64,000 bases of DNA, from positions 2,667,001 to 2,731,000 of the forward strand of contig NZ_JPOI01000001.1 in assembly GCF_000733845.1 (NCBI RefSeq), written 5' to 3'. The notes beneath the pieces were generated by a model. That model searched no databases and was not told where the DNA came from. It saw nothing but the letters and a program-made list of their open reading frames with translations. How positions within the stretch are numbered: position 1 is the stretch's first letter; each line of letters starts with the position of its first letter. This document shows positions 36,347 through 45,521 of the stretch, one piece after another. The translations under genes and the position numbers were made by a program. Source of the stretch: Geobacillus vulcani PSS1. GTDB lineage: Bacteria; Bacillota; Bacilli; Bacillales; Anoxybacillaceae.

Positions 36347-36811
36347 TCAAATGTCGGAGAGCATTGATTGGTTACGCGGCCTCCAAAGCAAAGAACGAAG
36401 CGACGCGCGGTCTTCAAGCAAATCGGCGAGCGTATACGCATCCAACACCCGCAAAAACGCTTCTAACGCCTCGTGAAGCGCGAAGCGGAGCCGGCATACC
36501 GGTGTCAAGATGCATTCATTGCCGTGAGCGGCAAAACACTCAACAAGTGACAAGTTGTCCTCTGTTTCGCGAACAACCGCACCGATGACGATCTCCTCCG
36601 GCCGTTTCGCGAGACGGATTCCGCCGTTGCGCCCACGGATCGTTTCAATATAGCCAAGCTTCCCAAGCTCATGGACGATTTTGCTTAAATGATGCTCTGA
36701 AATGGAAAAGGAAGCGGCAATGTCTTTGATGTTCGTTTTTTCTTCTTCATCAAGCGCGCCTAAAAACAAGAGGACGCGCAAGGCGTATTCCGTATAGTTC
36801 GTTAACTGCAT
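36347..36811 (-). CDS. nsrR: Nitric-oxide-sensing repressor NsrR (Rrf2 family)
   Basis: 154 aa. Winged helix at the N-terminus (NIKDIAASFSISEHHLSKIVHEL). Three cysteines Cys92, Cys100 and Cys106 lie at the positions that bind the [4Fe-4S] cluster in B. subtilis NsrR. NO destroys the cluster and relieves repression. Divergent from hmp, its classic target, with two candidate boxes between them. Rrf2 proteins without this Cys spacing (IscR, CymR) are excluded. Confidence 0.94.
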   Translation of the reverse strand: MQLTNYTEYALRVLLFLGALDEEEKTNIKDIAASFSISEHHLSKIVHELGKLGYIETIRGRNGGIRLAKRPEEIVIGAVVRETEDNLSLVECFAAHGNECILTPVCRLRFALHEALEAFLRVLDAYTLADLLEDRASLRSLLWRPRNQSMLSDI

Positions 36812-36895
36812 CGCTATTCACACAACCTTTAAGTGACATTCTTGATTTTATTGTACCACACCTGATTCGAGCGGAGAATTGTGAACAATTTATTA

Positions 36896-36916
36896 AAGAT
36901 GTATTTCAAATATTGC
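36896..36916. promoter_or_regulatory. Candidate NsrR half-box
   Basis: AAGATGTATTTCAAATATTG: the left half matches the NsrR consensus, the right half is degenerate. Confidence 0.5.
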
Positions 36917-36943
36917 TTTTTCCAAGCGCCCATGATTGAATAA

Positions 36944-36966
36944 AAGATGTATTATAAATACATGTT
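36944..36966. promoter_or_regulatory. NsrR operator upstream of hmp
   Basis: AAGATGTATTATAAATACAT plus GTT: an 11-1-11 palindrome with one imperfect end, matching the known NsrR box (AAGATGYATTT and its complement). It ends 18 bases before the hmp start codon. Confidence 0.8.
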
Positions 36967-36984
36967 TTAAAAGGGGATGAAATC

Positions 36985-38220
36985 ATGACAACGACAACGA
37001 GATTGCATCCAAAAACGATTGAAATTGTGAAATCAACGGTGCCTATCCTGGAAACACATGGCGAACAAATAACGAAGCGGTTTTATGAGCTCATGTTTTC
37101 CAATCATCCTGAATTGCTGAATGTGTTTAACCACGCCAACCAAAAGCAAGGGCGGCAGCAACGCGCCTTGGCCGCAGCCGTGTATGCAGCGGCGCGCTAT
37201 ATCGATCAGCTTGATGCTATTTTGCCGGTTGTACGGCAAATTGGCCATAAACACCGCAGCTTAGGAATCAAACCAGAACAATACCCGATCGTCGGAAAGC
37301 ATTTGTTGCTGGCGATCAAAGACGTGCTTGGCGACGCCGCCACCGACGAAGTGATTGCAGCTTGGGCGGAAGCATACGAAGCCATTGCAGCCATTTTCAT
37401 TCAAGTGGAAAAAGAGCTTTACGACGAGGCCGCAGCCAAATTCGGCGGCTGGCGTGACTTCCGCCGCTTTATCATCGCGAAAAAGGTGAAAGAAAGCGAT
37501 GTCATCACCTCGTTCTATTTGAAGCCGGAAGACGGCAAGGCCATCAGCGATTATTTGCCGGGTCAATACGTGAGCGTCAAACTGTCGATTCCGGGCGAGA
37601 CGTATACGCACATTCGTCAATACAGCTTATCGGATGCTCCAGGAAAAGGGTATTACCGCATCAGCGTCAAACGGGAAGCAGCCACAGCGGATAAACCAGC
37701 TGGCATCGTTTCCAACTATTTGCATGATCATGTCCAAGAGGGCGATGTGCTTGAATTAAGCGCTCCAGCTGGTGAGTTTACGCTTGATTTGTCCAAAACG
37801 ACGCCGGTTGTGTTCATCAGCGGCGGCGTCGGCATCACACCGCTGTTAAGCATGGCGCACACGTTGGCCATCCAACAGCCGAACCGTCCGGCCACTTTCA
37901 TCCATGCCGCCATCAACGGCCGCGTGCACGCGTTTGATGAGGAGCTTCGGATGTTGGCAGAACGCCCTTCATTTTCTTATCATATTTGTTATGAATCGCC
38001 GTCCGACGAGGACCGCCGCCATCCGCATTTTGGCAAAGAAGGGCGGATTGACCTTGCATGGATGCAATCGGTGATCCCGGTGAAAAACGCAGACTTTTAC
38101 TTCTGCGGCCCGGTGCCGTTTATGAAAACCGTCTATCATGCCCTCCAACAATGGGGGGTGCCAGAAGAGCACATCCATTACGAATTTTTCGGTCCGGCCG
38201 GCGATTTGACGAAAGACTGA
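36985..38220 (+). CDS. hmp: Flavohaemoprotein (nitric oxide dioxygenase)
   Basis: 411 aa. N-terminal globin (residues 1-140) with proximal haem histidine His90 in IGHKHRSLGI, then a ferredoxin-reductase-like FAD domain (RQYSLSDAPGKGYYRISVKRE) and NAD domain (FISGGVGITPLLSMAH, FYFCGPVPFMKTV). Oxidises NO to nitrate with O2 and NADH. AAAAGGGGATG precedes the ATG. Divergent from nsrR with an NsrR box in front. Confidence 0.97.
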   Translation: MTTTTRLHPKTIEIVKSTVPILETHGEQITKRFYELMFSNHPELLNVFNHANQKQGRQQRALAAAVYAAARYIDQLDAILPVVRQIGHKHRSLGIKPEQYPIVGKHLLLAIKDVLGDAATDEVIAAWAEAYEAIAAIFIQVEKELYDEAAAKFGGWRDFRRFIIAKKVKESDVITSFYLKPEDGKAISDYLPGQYVSVKLSIPGETYTHIRQYSLSDAPGKGYYRISVKREAATADKPAGIVSNYLHDHVQEGDVLELSAPAGEFTLDLSKTTPVVFISGGVGITPLLSMAHTLAIQQPNRPATFIHAAINGRVHAFDEELRMLAERPSFSYHICYESPSDEDRRHPHFGKEGRIDLAWMQSVIPVKNADFYFCGPVPFMKTVYHALQQWGVPEEHIHYEFFGPAGDLTKD

Positions 38221-38418
38221 GAGAAGGGTTTCGCCTCTAGAAGGTCGGTGAAAAACCGCTGTTTGCCTCGATCGGCGATTGAACGCGTGAACATAGAGGC
38301 TGATGCAACAAATTTTTTCTACTTGAGAAACAATTCCGAGAAACGGTTGCGCGAGTAAATCACCAGCCTCCTAGGCATCTTCCATACACAAGGGAGATGC
38401 CTGTTGTTATCTTCCCTG

Positions 38419-38447
38419 TTGGCAAGTTTACGAATTTTTTGTATGAT
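38419..38447 (+). promoter_or_regulatory. Promoter of purU
   Basis: TTGGCA at 38419-38424, 17-base spacer, TATGAT at 38442-38447. The 260-base gap before it also holds a hairpin AGGCATCTTCC / GGGAGATGCCT (38373-38402) with a weak T-tract, possibly the hmp terminator. Confidence 0.6.
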
Positions 38448-38485
38448 GAATGGCAAGGAAAAGCAAGAAAAGGGAGAGACAATGT

Positions 38486-39388
38486 ATGACGACATTTCGC
38501 CAACATCGCTGGCAATCATTTTTGCAAGGTTACGAGCAACGCGCTCGAATCCTTATTTCCTGCCCCGATCGCCCGGGCATCGTCGCGGCGGTGACGTCGT
38601 TTCTGTACGAACAAGGGGCCAATATCGTTGAATCGAGCCAATACTCGACTGACCCTGAGGGAGGGACGTTTTTTTTCCGCTTGGAGTTCGACTGTCCGAA
38701 CATCGCCAAGCGAAAAGAAGAGATCGAGGCGGCGTTCGCCCCGATCGCTGCTGAATTTCAGATGCGTTGGCAGCTTCGGTTGCACAACGATATTCGGCGG
38801 ATCGCGATTTTTGTCTCCAAAGCCGAGCATTGTCTGCTGGAGCTTCTTTGGCAATGGCAGGCGGGAGAGCTGATCGCCGACATCCCCCTTGTTATCAGCA
38901 ACCATCCCGACTTGCGCGAGACGGTCGAGTCGTTTGGCATCCCGTATGTGCATATTCCGGTGACGAAAGAAACGAAAGCGGACGCCGAAGCTGAACAAAT
39001 CCGTCTGCTTCGCGACTATCAGATCGACACGATCGTGCTCGCCCGCTACATGCAAATTTTGTCGTCGGCGTTTGTCGCTGAATTCCCGGGACGGATCATC
39101 AACATCCACCACTCGTTTTTACCCGCCTTTATTGGCGCGCGTCCGTATGAGCGGGCGTATGAGCGCGGCGTCAAATTGATCGGGGCGACATCGCATTACG
39201 TCACTGATGATTTGGATGAAGGACCGATTATTGAACAAGATGTCGCCCGTGTGGATCACCGCCATCATCCCGACGACTTAAAGCGCATCGGTCGACTGAT
39301 TGAAAAAACGGTGCTCGCTCGAGCGCTTCGGTGGCATTTGGAAGACCGAGTCATCATCCACGAAAACAAAACGATCGTGTTTTATTGA
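38486..39388 (+). CDS. purU: Formyltetrahydrofolate deformylase
   Basis: 300 aa from ATG 38486 (AAGGGAGAG). N-terminal ACT domain (ARILISCPDRPGIVAAVTSFL) and C-terminal formyltransferase-fold domain with NIHHSFLPAF and GATSHYVTDDLDEGPIIEQD, holding the catalytic Asn-His-Asp set. Releases formate from 10-formyl-THF, adjusting one-carbon pools. Separated from rtp by an inverted repeat. Confidence 0.96.
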   Translation: MTTFRQHRWQSFLQGYEQRARILISCPDRPGIVAAVTSFLYEQGANIVESSQYSTDPEGGTFFFRLEFDCPNIAKRKEEIEAAFAPIAAEFQMRWQLRLHNDIRRIAIFVSKAEHCLLELLWQWQAGELIADIPLVISNHPDLRETVESFGIPYVHIPVTKETKADAEAEQIRLLRDYQIDTIVLARYMQILSSAFVAEFPGRIINIHHSFLPAFIGARPYERAYERGVKLIGATSHYVTDDLDEGPIIEQDVARVDHRHHPDDLKRIGRLIEKTVLARALRWHLEDRVIIHENKTIVFY

Positions 39389-39394
39389 GACCAA

Positions 39395-39420
39395 GCGGGA
39401 GGGGATTTTTCCTTTCCCGC
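39395..39420. other. Inverted repeat just upstream of the rtp promoter
   Basis: GCGGGAGGGG...CCTTTCCCGC hairpin, four bases before the rtp -10. No T-run follows, so it could be a purU mRNA end or an element of rtp control. Confidence 0.5.
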
Positions 39421-39421
39421 A

Positions 39422-39430
39422 TGGTATAAT
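39422..39430 (+). promoter_or_regulatory. Extended -10 promoter of rtp
   Basis: TGGTATAAT about 70 bases before the rtp start; no clear -35. Unlike B. subtilis, no Ter-like motif overlaps it. Confidence 0.55.
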
Positions 39431-39497
39431 GAAGACAAACAGGATTTCGCCGCCCAAAGAGCGAATTTTCATCTGTAGGGAAGGAGGGAAAAAGTCT

Positions 39498-39872
39498 ATG
39501 GGAGAAAAACGGACGCCGAGCGGTTTTCTGTTAAAACAACGTGCGTTTTTAAAATTGTATTTGATTACGCTCACCGAACAAGAGCGGCTCTACGGGCTGA
39601 AGCTGCTTGATGTATTGCGCCAAGAGTTCAAGCCGTTTGGCTACCGTCCGAACCACTCCGAAGTGTACAAGGCGCTGCACGATTTGATCGAAGACGGCAT
39701 TTTAAAACAAGTCAAACAAAAAAAGGAAGGAATGAAATACCAAGAAGTCGTCTACTATCGGTTTGCTGAGGGCGGGCAGGAAAAGGCGAAGCTGTACAAA
39801 CGCCAGCTGAAGGCGGAGCTTGATCGGTGCGCGGCGCTCATTCGCAAGGCAATTGAGGACAACTTCGGTTGA
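39498..39872 (+). CDS. rtp: Replication terminator protein
   Basis: 124 aa, aligning over its whole length with B. subtilis RTP (122 aa): GFLxKQRAFLKLYxIT, TEQERLYGLKLLxVLR, NHxEVYxxLHxLxxDGILKQ, KLYKxQLKxELDRC. A winged-helix dimer that binds Ter sites and stops the replicative helicase from one direction. GGAAGGAGG precedes ATG 39498. Two matching Ter-like sites lie 8-9.5 kb to the left and dif 5 kb to the right. Confidence 0.97.
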   Translation: MGEKRTPSGFLLKQRAFLKLYLITLTEQERLYGLKLLDVLRQEFKPFGYRPNHSEVYKALHDLIEDGILKQVKQKKEGMKYQEVVYYRFAEGGQEKAKLYKRQLKAELDRCAALIRKAIEDNFG

Positions 39873-39993
39873 GAGCGCCTCGTTTTTTCTTTATTTATCG
39901 ATTTACATAACATATTTATCGTTTTCTCTTTGCGCAGCAACAGGCGATTTAGTAGAATGAGAGGGGAAAATCACAGCAGAGAGGTACGACACA

Positions 39994-40872
39994 ATGATGA
40001 AATCATGGCCGTGGGCTGTTAAGGAAGAAATGGAGAAACGGAAAGAACAGTTCCGCCGCGATCCGGATCGCTCATTGATCGGGACGGGCGGATATACCGC
40101 GGAAGACGAAGCGATCGTGCATGACGCCGCCGTTGCGCTTGCGCTCGGAAAAAACGTCCTCTTAAAAGGACCAACCGGATCAGGAAAGACGCGCCTTGCC
40201 GAAACATTATCCGCCCTATTCGGGCAACCGATGCACAGCATCAACTGCTCCATCGACCTCGATGCCGAGGCGTTGCTTGGGTTTAAGACAATCGTGCATA
40301 AAAACGGCCAGGCGGTGATCGAGTACGTGCCCGGACCCGTCATCCAAGCGATGACAAAAGGACATTTGCTATACATTGACGAAATTAATATGGCGAAACC
40401 GGAAACGCTGCCGATTTTAAACAGTGTGCTTGACTACCGACGGCGGCTCACCAATCCGCTGACTGGCGATATCGTACAGGCGAAACCAACGTTTGGCGTC
40501 ATCGCCGCGATCAATGAAGGCTATATTGGCACTGTACCGCTCAATGAGGCCCTGAAAAACCGGTTCGTCGTCATCAATGTGCCGTATGTGCAAGGGGAAA
40601 CATTAAAATCGGTATTGTTGGCGCAAACTACATTAACGGATGAAACGTTGATCGATCGCTTTGTCGCGTTGTCGGCGGATCTGCTTGCCCAGGTGCGAAA
40701 CGGACAAATCGCCGAGGAAGCGGCTTCGGTGCGCGCTTTGTTGGATGCGTGCGATTTGGCGGCATACATGCCGCCATTGCGGGCCATTGAACGAAGCATC
40801 ATCGATAAGCTTGACGATGAACGGGAACGGACGGCGGTGCGCAACATCGCCGAAACGTGGTTTGACGAATAG
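39994..40872 (+). CDS. MoxR-type AAA+ ATPase (NorQ/CbbQ/YojN-like)
   Basis: 292 aa. Walker A GPTGSGKT (about residues 58-65), Walker B LLYIDEIN, sensor region FGVIAAINEGYIGT and arginine-finger ALKNRFV. It pairs with the vWA protein that follows 10 bases later, as NorQ-NorD, CbbQ-CbbO and B. subtilis YojN-YojO do. These chaperone pairs remodel or insert metal into partner enzymes. No NO reductase or RubisCO gene is in the window, so the client is unknown. ATG 39997 is an alternative start. Confidence 0.88.
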   Translation: MMKSWPWAVKEEMEKRKEQFRRDPDRSLIGTGGYTAEDEAIVHDAAVALALGKNVLLKGPTGSGKTRLAETLSALFGQPMHSINCSIDLDAEALLGFKTIVHKNGQAVIEYVPGPVIQAMTKGHLLYIDEINMAKPETLPILNSVLDYRRRLTNPLTGDIVQAKPTFGVIAAINEGYIGTVPLNEALKNRFVVINVPYVQGETLKSVLLAQTTLTDETLIDRFVALSADLLAQVRNGQIAEEAASVRALLDACDLAAYMPPLRAIERSIIDKLDDERERTAVRNIAETWFDE

Positions 40873-40882
40873 GAGGCGGCGC

Positions 40883-42790
40883 ATGGAACGATTTATGATG
40901 TTCAATGACCGGACGATCGATTCGTTTTTGGTCATGCAGCTTGCCGATCTTGCTCAAACACTCGCACGCAGCCGTCATTGGAAGGTGGAATTCGCCGCCC
41001 ATTCCGGCGTGCATCCCAATCGGCGGATCCTTTACGTCAGCCAATTGTGGGATGGATATCCGCCGCCAAACAAAGAGGCGGCGATGAAAAGCGATGTCGT
41101 GTTGCGCCTGGTCGGCACGTATCGGCACACCGACCGATTGGCGGTCCGCTCCTTCCGCCGGACGGCTGACCCCCACCCGTTCTCAAAGCTTTCAAAGCAG
41201 TTGTTCACCTTTGCGGAAGATCTTCGCTTGGAAACCATCTGTGAACAAGAGCGGCCAGGGGTGAAGCGATGGTTCCGCATGCGCCGCCGTCTTTACCGCC
41301 ACTATTTCCTTCAGCAATGGCAGGCAAATCGGACGCGCGGCGCTTGGGCGGATCAGTTTTTGGCCGCCATGTATTTGCGGCTTACGGCCGATTCGCCGCT
41401 TGATGACGCGCCGCTGGCTCCAATGGCCGATGAGACGGTGCAAATGCGCCTCGAAACGCTATGGCCGCAATGTTTCGATGTTTCTTCAACAGCGGAGGCA
41501 GCCGATTGGACATGGGCGGTGATCGACTTGATGGAAGGCGTGCTGCCGCAGGACATGATCAACACCTACACGTCGCTGCCGATCGTGGAGGATGAGGGGG
41601 AGGAGGCCGCCACGACGCTACAAGATCTCAAGAGGACCGATCCATTGGAAAACAGCGACGTGCTTTCGGACGCAGACGGCGAAGCCAAGCGGCAAGTGTT
41701 GCCGACGTGGCATCGGGAAACGAGCCGAACAGGCGGGAGCTTCCTCCGTTTTGAGCTCGAACGAGGCAGCCGCACCAGCATGCTTGGCGACGGAGCGCGG
41801 CCCGGTGGCGACCATGACCAGGCGCTCGCCATCGTCCAAGGAATATCCCGTCCGACAGAAAAAAACGAGTACGGCTTGGAGGCGCAAACGGTTCTTAGCG
41901 AAACGCCGCCATTTGGCAGCGGCGCGCCATATGGCGAAGTGAATCGCCAAGCGAAGCTCGTGCTTCTTCCCCCTTCACCGCCAAGTCCTGCACACCTTGT
42001 ACAATATCACGCCAAACAGGCGGTGGTGGCGCCGTACCGAAAACGGCTTGTACGCATCATGGAACGATGGCTCGAGCGCGAGCGCTCCGCTTGGCGCACC
42101 AATTTGCCCGCTGGACGGCTCCGCAAACAGTTAGTGCCGTTTTTCACCGACGAGCGGCCGCGTCTGTTTTACAAAAAAGGCGAGCCAGCGCGGCGGTTTG
42201 ATGCCGTCTTCGGCTTGCTTGTCGATTGCTCGGCTTCGATGTATGACAAAATGGAAGAGACGAAAACCGGGCTCGTTCTTTGCCATGAAGTGCTGAAAAC
42301 GTTGCGCGTGCCGCACCAAATTGTCGGATTTTGGGAAGATGCGAACGAAGCGACCGCCTCTCGGCAGCCGAACTATTTGCAGCTGGCGGTCGCATTCCAT
42401 CGCTCGCTCGAACGGTCAAGCGGCGCAGCGATCCTGCAGCTTGAACCGCATGAAGACAATCGCGATGGGTTGGCCATTCGCTGGATGACAGAACAGCTTC
42501 TCAAGCGCCCCGAAGCGCAAAAGGTGCTGCTCGTCTTTTCCGATGGCGAGCCAGCCGCCTATGGCTATGAACAAAACGGCATCATCGATACACACGAAGC
42601 AGTCGTTGAAGCGCGCCGCCGAGGCATTGAGGTCGTCAATCTCTTTTTAGGCCCTGGGGCCGACGATGAGCAGACGCGGCGGACAATTGAAAACATCTAT
42701 GGCCGCTTCCGCGTCTTTGTGCCGCATGCAGGCGAGCTGCCGGATCGGCTGCTTCCGCTTTTAAAAATGTGGTTGCAAAAAAGTTTGTGA
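40883..42790 (+). CDS. vWA-domain protein (NorD/CbbO/YojO-like)
   Basis: 635 aa from ATG 40883 (AATAGGAGGCGGC). The C-terminal von Willebrand A domain has the MIDAS motif LLVDCSASMYDKM, followed by a DGEPA loop. The N-terminal half is charged and helical, with an acidic stretch VEDEGEEAATTLQDLKR near its middle. Works as partner of the preceding AAA+ ATPase, presumably recognising the metalloenzyme client. The nearby nsrR-hmp locus makes a nitrogen-oxide role tempting but unproven. Confidence 0.85.
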   Translation: MERFMMFNDRTIDSFLVMQLADLAQTLARSRHWKVEFAAHSGVHPNRRILYVSQLWDGYPPPNKEAAMKSDVVLRLVGTYRHTDRLAVRSFRRTADPHPFSKLSKQLFTFAEDLRLETICEQERPGVKRWFRMRRRLYRHYFLQQWQANRTRGAWADQFLAAMYLRLTADSPLDDAPLAPMADETVQMRLETLWPQCFDVSSTAEAADWTWAVIDLMEGVLPQDMINTYTSLPIVEDEGEEAATTLQDLKRTDPLENSDVLSDADGEAKRQVLPTWHRETSRTGGSFLRFELERGSRTSMLGDGARPGGDHDQALAIVQGISRPTEKNEYGLEAQTVLSETPPFGSGAPYGEVNRQAKLVLLPPSPPSPAHLVQYHAKQAVVAPYRKRLVRIMERWLERERSAWRTNLPAGRLRKQLVPFFTDERPRLFYKKGEPARRFDAVFGLLVDCSASMYDKMEETKTGLVLCHEVLKTLRVPHQIVGFWEDANEATASRQPNYLQLAVAFHRSLERSSGAAILQLEPHEDNRDGLAIRWMTEQLLKRPEAQKVLLVFSDGEPAAYGYEQNGIIDTHEAVVEARRRGIEVVNLFLGPGADDEQTRRTIENIYGRFRVFVPHAGELPDRLLPLLKMWLQKSL

Positions 42791-42808
42791 GAAAAAGGAT
42801 GGGACGCG

Positions 42809-44050
42809 ATGATCAAACTATTCACCGACAGCGATTTAGACGGCATCGGCTGTGGATTGCTCGCGAAGCTGGCGTTTGTCGAAGTGAACATTTCGTTTTG
42901 CTCCTACCGTAATTTGGATGAGCGGGTCACTCAGTTTTTGCAAAGTGATGAGGCCAATGGCGCCATGTTGTTCATCACCGACTTGGCCGTTGGCAAGGAA
43001 GTAGAACAGCAACTAGCCGAGCGGGCGGCGCGCGGCGGCCATGTGCAAGTGATCGACCACCACGTGACGGCGCTTCATTTCAATGACTACCCGTGGGGGC
43101 GGGTGGTGCCGGTGGGGGATGATGGCAAAAAAACGTGCGCCACCTCGCTCTTTTACGACTATCTCATCCGCGAGGGGAAACTCGCACCAAACGAAACGCT
43201 TGATGTGTTCGTCGAGCTCGTCCGCCAATACGACACGTGGGAATGGGAAGAGAAGGGGAATTTACAAGCGAAACGGCTGAATGATTTGTTGACGATTTTC
43301 GGGCTTGACGGCTTTTGGGAAACGATGAGCGAGCGGCTCGCTTCCGGTGAACCGTTCGCCTTGACAGAGACGGAAGAGCTGCTTCTCGATATGGAAGAGA
43401 AGAAAATTCAGCGCTACATTCGGCAAAAACAAAAACAACTTGTTCAGCGCTGGCTTGGTGACTATTGCATCGGCGTCGTCTTTGCCGAGCGCCATATGTC
43501 GGAACTCGGCAATGTGTTATCGAAGCGATTTCCTCATCTCGATTTAATCGCGATGGTCAATATGGGGACAAAGCATATCGGCTTTCGCACGATTCATGAT
43601 GACGTCAACGTCGCCGAGTTTGCCCAGCAATTCGGCGGCGGCGGCCACCCGAAGGCATCGGGCTGTTTAATCGATGACACGACGTTCCCGCTGTTTGTCG
43701 TCGAGACGTTCCCGCTTCTGCCGATATACGGCGATGCAGAGCAAAACCAATGGAACAAAAAAGACGAGGCCGAAGGGGTGTTTTGGACCAATCACCATGG
43801 CCAATGGTGGTTGAGCCGCCAAACGGACCAAGGATGGATGTTATACGCCGATGGAGGAGAGGTGCATACATTTCCTGCAGAAGAGATCGGCGAACGCTGG
43901 CTGAAGCGGCAGTTTGCCGCTGGCCTTGCCCATGACGCGGCTGTGCTTGCCTTTTTAAGCGAGCGGCTGGGGCAGGATCAAGACGCCATTCAAGCCGACT
44001 ATCGGGCAGCCGTCAAACAATACAAGCAACAAACCGGCATTGAATCATGA
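42809..44050 (+). CDS. nrnB: DHH-family phosphoesterase, oligoribonuclease NrnB-like
   Basis: 413 aa. DHH motifs: TDSDLDGIGCGLL near the N-terminus, ITDLAV, VIDHHVTALH, then a DHHA1 domain with FGGGGHPKASGC. B. subtilis NrnB (YngD) has this plan and degrades short RNA oligonucleotides (nanoRNAs) and pGpG. The C-terminal 100 residues (WTNHHGQWWLSRQTDQGW onward) are an extra domain I do not recognise. Last + strand gene of size before dif. Confidence 0.88.
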   Translation: MIKLFTDSDLDGIGCGLLAKLAFVEVNISFCSYRNLDERVTQFLQSDEANGAMLFITDLAVGKEVEQQLAERAARGGHVQVIDHHVTALHFNDYPWGRVVPVGDDGKKTCATSLFYDYLIREGKLAPNETLDVFVELVRQYDTWEWEEKGNLQAKRLNDLLTIFGLDGFWETMSERLASGEPFALTETEELLLDMEEKKIQRYIRQKQKQLVQRWLGDYCIGVVFAERHMSELGNVLSKRFPHLDLIAMVNMGTKHIGFRTIHDDVNVAEFAQQFGGGGHPKASGCLIDDTTFPLFVVETFPLLPIYGDAEQNQWNKKDEAEGVFWTNHHGQWWLSRQTDQGWMLYADGGEVHTFPAEEIGERWLKRQFAAGLAHDAAVLAFLSERLGQDQDAIQADYRAAVKQYKQQTGIES

Positions 44051-44065
44051 TGCCGGTTTTCTTTT
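44032..44065 (+). terminator. Terminator of nrnB
   Basis: AACCGGCAT / ATGCCGGTT overlapping the end of the gene, then TTTTCTTTT. Confidence 0.8.
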
Positions 44066-44234
44066 CCTAAGAAACTGAACTGTGCTAAGGTCCAACAGCC
44101 ACATATGCGCAAAAAGAGAAAGGTATTCCGATCTCTTTTAGGATTGGGACACTTTTATTCGTTGCGGAAACACTGAAGAGAAAGTGTTAACATAATTGTA
44201 ACAGTTTTTGTGTTTAGGAAAAACAGTCTTTGAT

Positions 44235-44240
44235 TATAAT
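44235..44240 (+). promoter_or_regulatory. -10 box of the small gene before dif
   Basis: TATAAT with TTTAGG 16 bases upstream (44213-44218); start codon follows 23 bases later. Confidence 0.45.
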
Positions 44241-44263
44241 AAGTATATAGGGAGGTGAAGACG

Positions 44264-44458
44264 GTGAAACAGTATGTCTTTTCTTTCTACACAGTTCAAG
44301 GGAAAACGATTGTGTGGGAAGAGGCCATTCCGGCATCAGGGATGATGGAAGCCTTCTCAAAAGCTCAACAGCTTCTGGTGAAGCATAAGCAAGAAAAAGG
44401 TGTGCCGGTTCGCGTTCGGTACAAAGGCGTCCGCTATCGTCAAACGGATATTGCCTAA
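44264..44458 (+). CDS. Small protein of unknown function
   Basis: 64 aa from GTG 44264, with GGGAGGTG directly ahead (44250-44257). Sequence is soluble and basic at the end (VPVRVRYKGVRYRQTDIA), with no membrane helix and no recognised domain. It has its own promoter and a strong terminator, and is the last + strand gene before dif. Confidence 0.65.
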   Translation: MKQYVFSFYTVQGKTIVWEEAIPASGMMEAFSKAQQLLVKHKQEKGVPVRVRYKGVRYRQTDIA

Positions 44459-44521
44459 ACGAAACAAAGGAGAAAGGAATGAGATCATGCGGTCCCTGCA
44501 GCTGCCGACGCGCAGTGGGTA

Positions 44522-44565
44522 ACGTGCAGCTTCTTGAGCGAAGATCAAGAGGCTGCACGTTTTTA
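44522..44565 (+). terminator. Terminator before the dif region
   Basis: 16-bp stem ACGTGCAGCTTCTTGA / TCAAGAGGCTGCACGT (one mismatch) followed by TTTTT. Confidence 0.88.
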
Positions 44566-44932
<367 letters not shown>

Positions 44933-45400
44933 TTATTTACAAGGTTTCTCTAATTCCCAATATAACATTCCATCCTTAGCAGAAGTTCTTTTCATTCCTA
45001 CCTTTTCAAGAACCCTGATCGATGCAACGTTGTCTTCTAAACATTCGGCAATCACTTTCTCTACTTGTCCAGAAGAAAATGCCCAATCAATTAGTGCTTG
45101 AACTGCTTCTGTTGCAAAACCTTTATTTTGTCCTTTATTTTGTGCAGCTGGAATGATACCATACCCTATCTCCACTGTCTTTCGGTCATTAGGCTTTCCT
45201 TTGAAGCCAATATCGCCGATAACTTGATTATTCTCCCTACGTATGACAAACCAAACACCCCAACCTTTAACGGAAGAATCCCTCTTTAACTGCTCCAAAT
45301 ACATTTCAATATGAGGTCCCATATCATATTGATGGGAAAATTGACAGTAATTCTCTAACGTACATGGAACAATGAATAAACGTTCGGTATTGACTCCCAA
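44933..45400 (-). CDS. GNAT acetyltransferase (RimJ-like)
   Basis: 155 aa from TTG 45400, preceded by GAGGGGGAGAGAGTT. Single GNAT domain: NNQVIGDIGFKG strand, acetyl-CoA loop QNKGFATEAVQALIDWAF, and VIAECLEDNVASIRVLEKVGM. Acetylates an unknown amine. More AT-rich than the core genes. The sequence before the CoA loop contains NKGQ twice through a 12-bp tandem duplication (45121-45144). First gene to the right of dif. Confidence 0.85.
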   Translation of the reverse strand: MGVNTERLFIVPCTLENYCQFSHQYDMGPHIEMYLEQLKRDSSVKGWGVWFVIRRENNQVIGDIGFKGKPNDRKTVEIGYGIIPAAQNKGQNKGFATEAVQALIDWAFSSGQVEKVIAECLEDNVASIRVLEKVGMKRTSAKDGMLYWELEKPCK

Positions 45401-45521
45401 AACTCTCTCCCCCTCAAAAAGGTTTCTTATTTGATTTTATCACATCCATTTATTCAAATTATTCAAACATTCTTCAGCATTGACATTGACGTTTGGAGGG
45501 GCTAACGTGTCCCTTTGCCGA

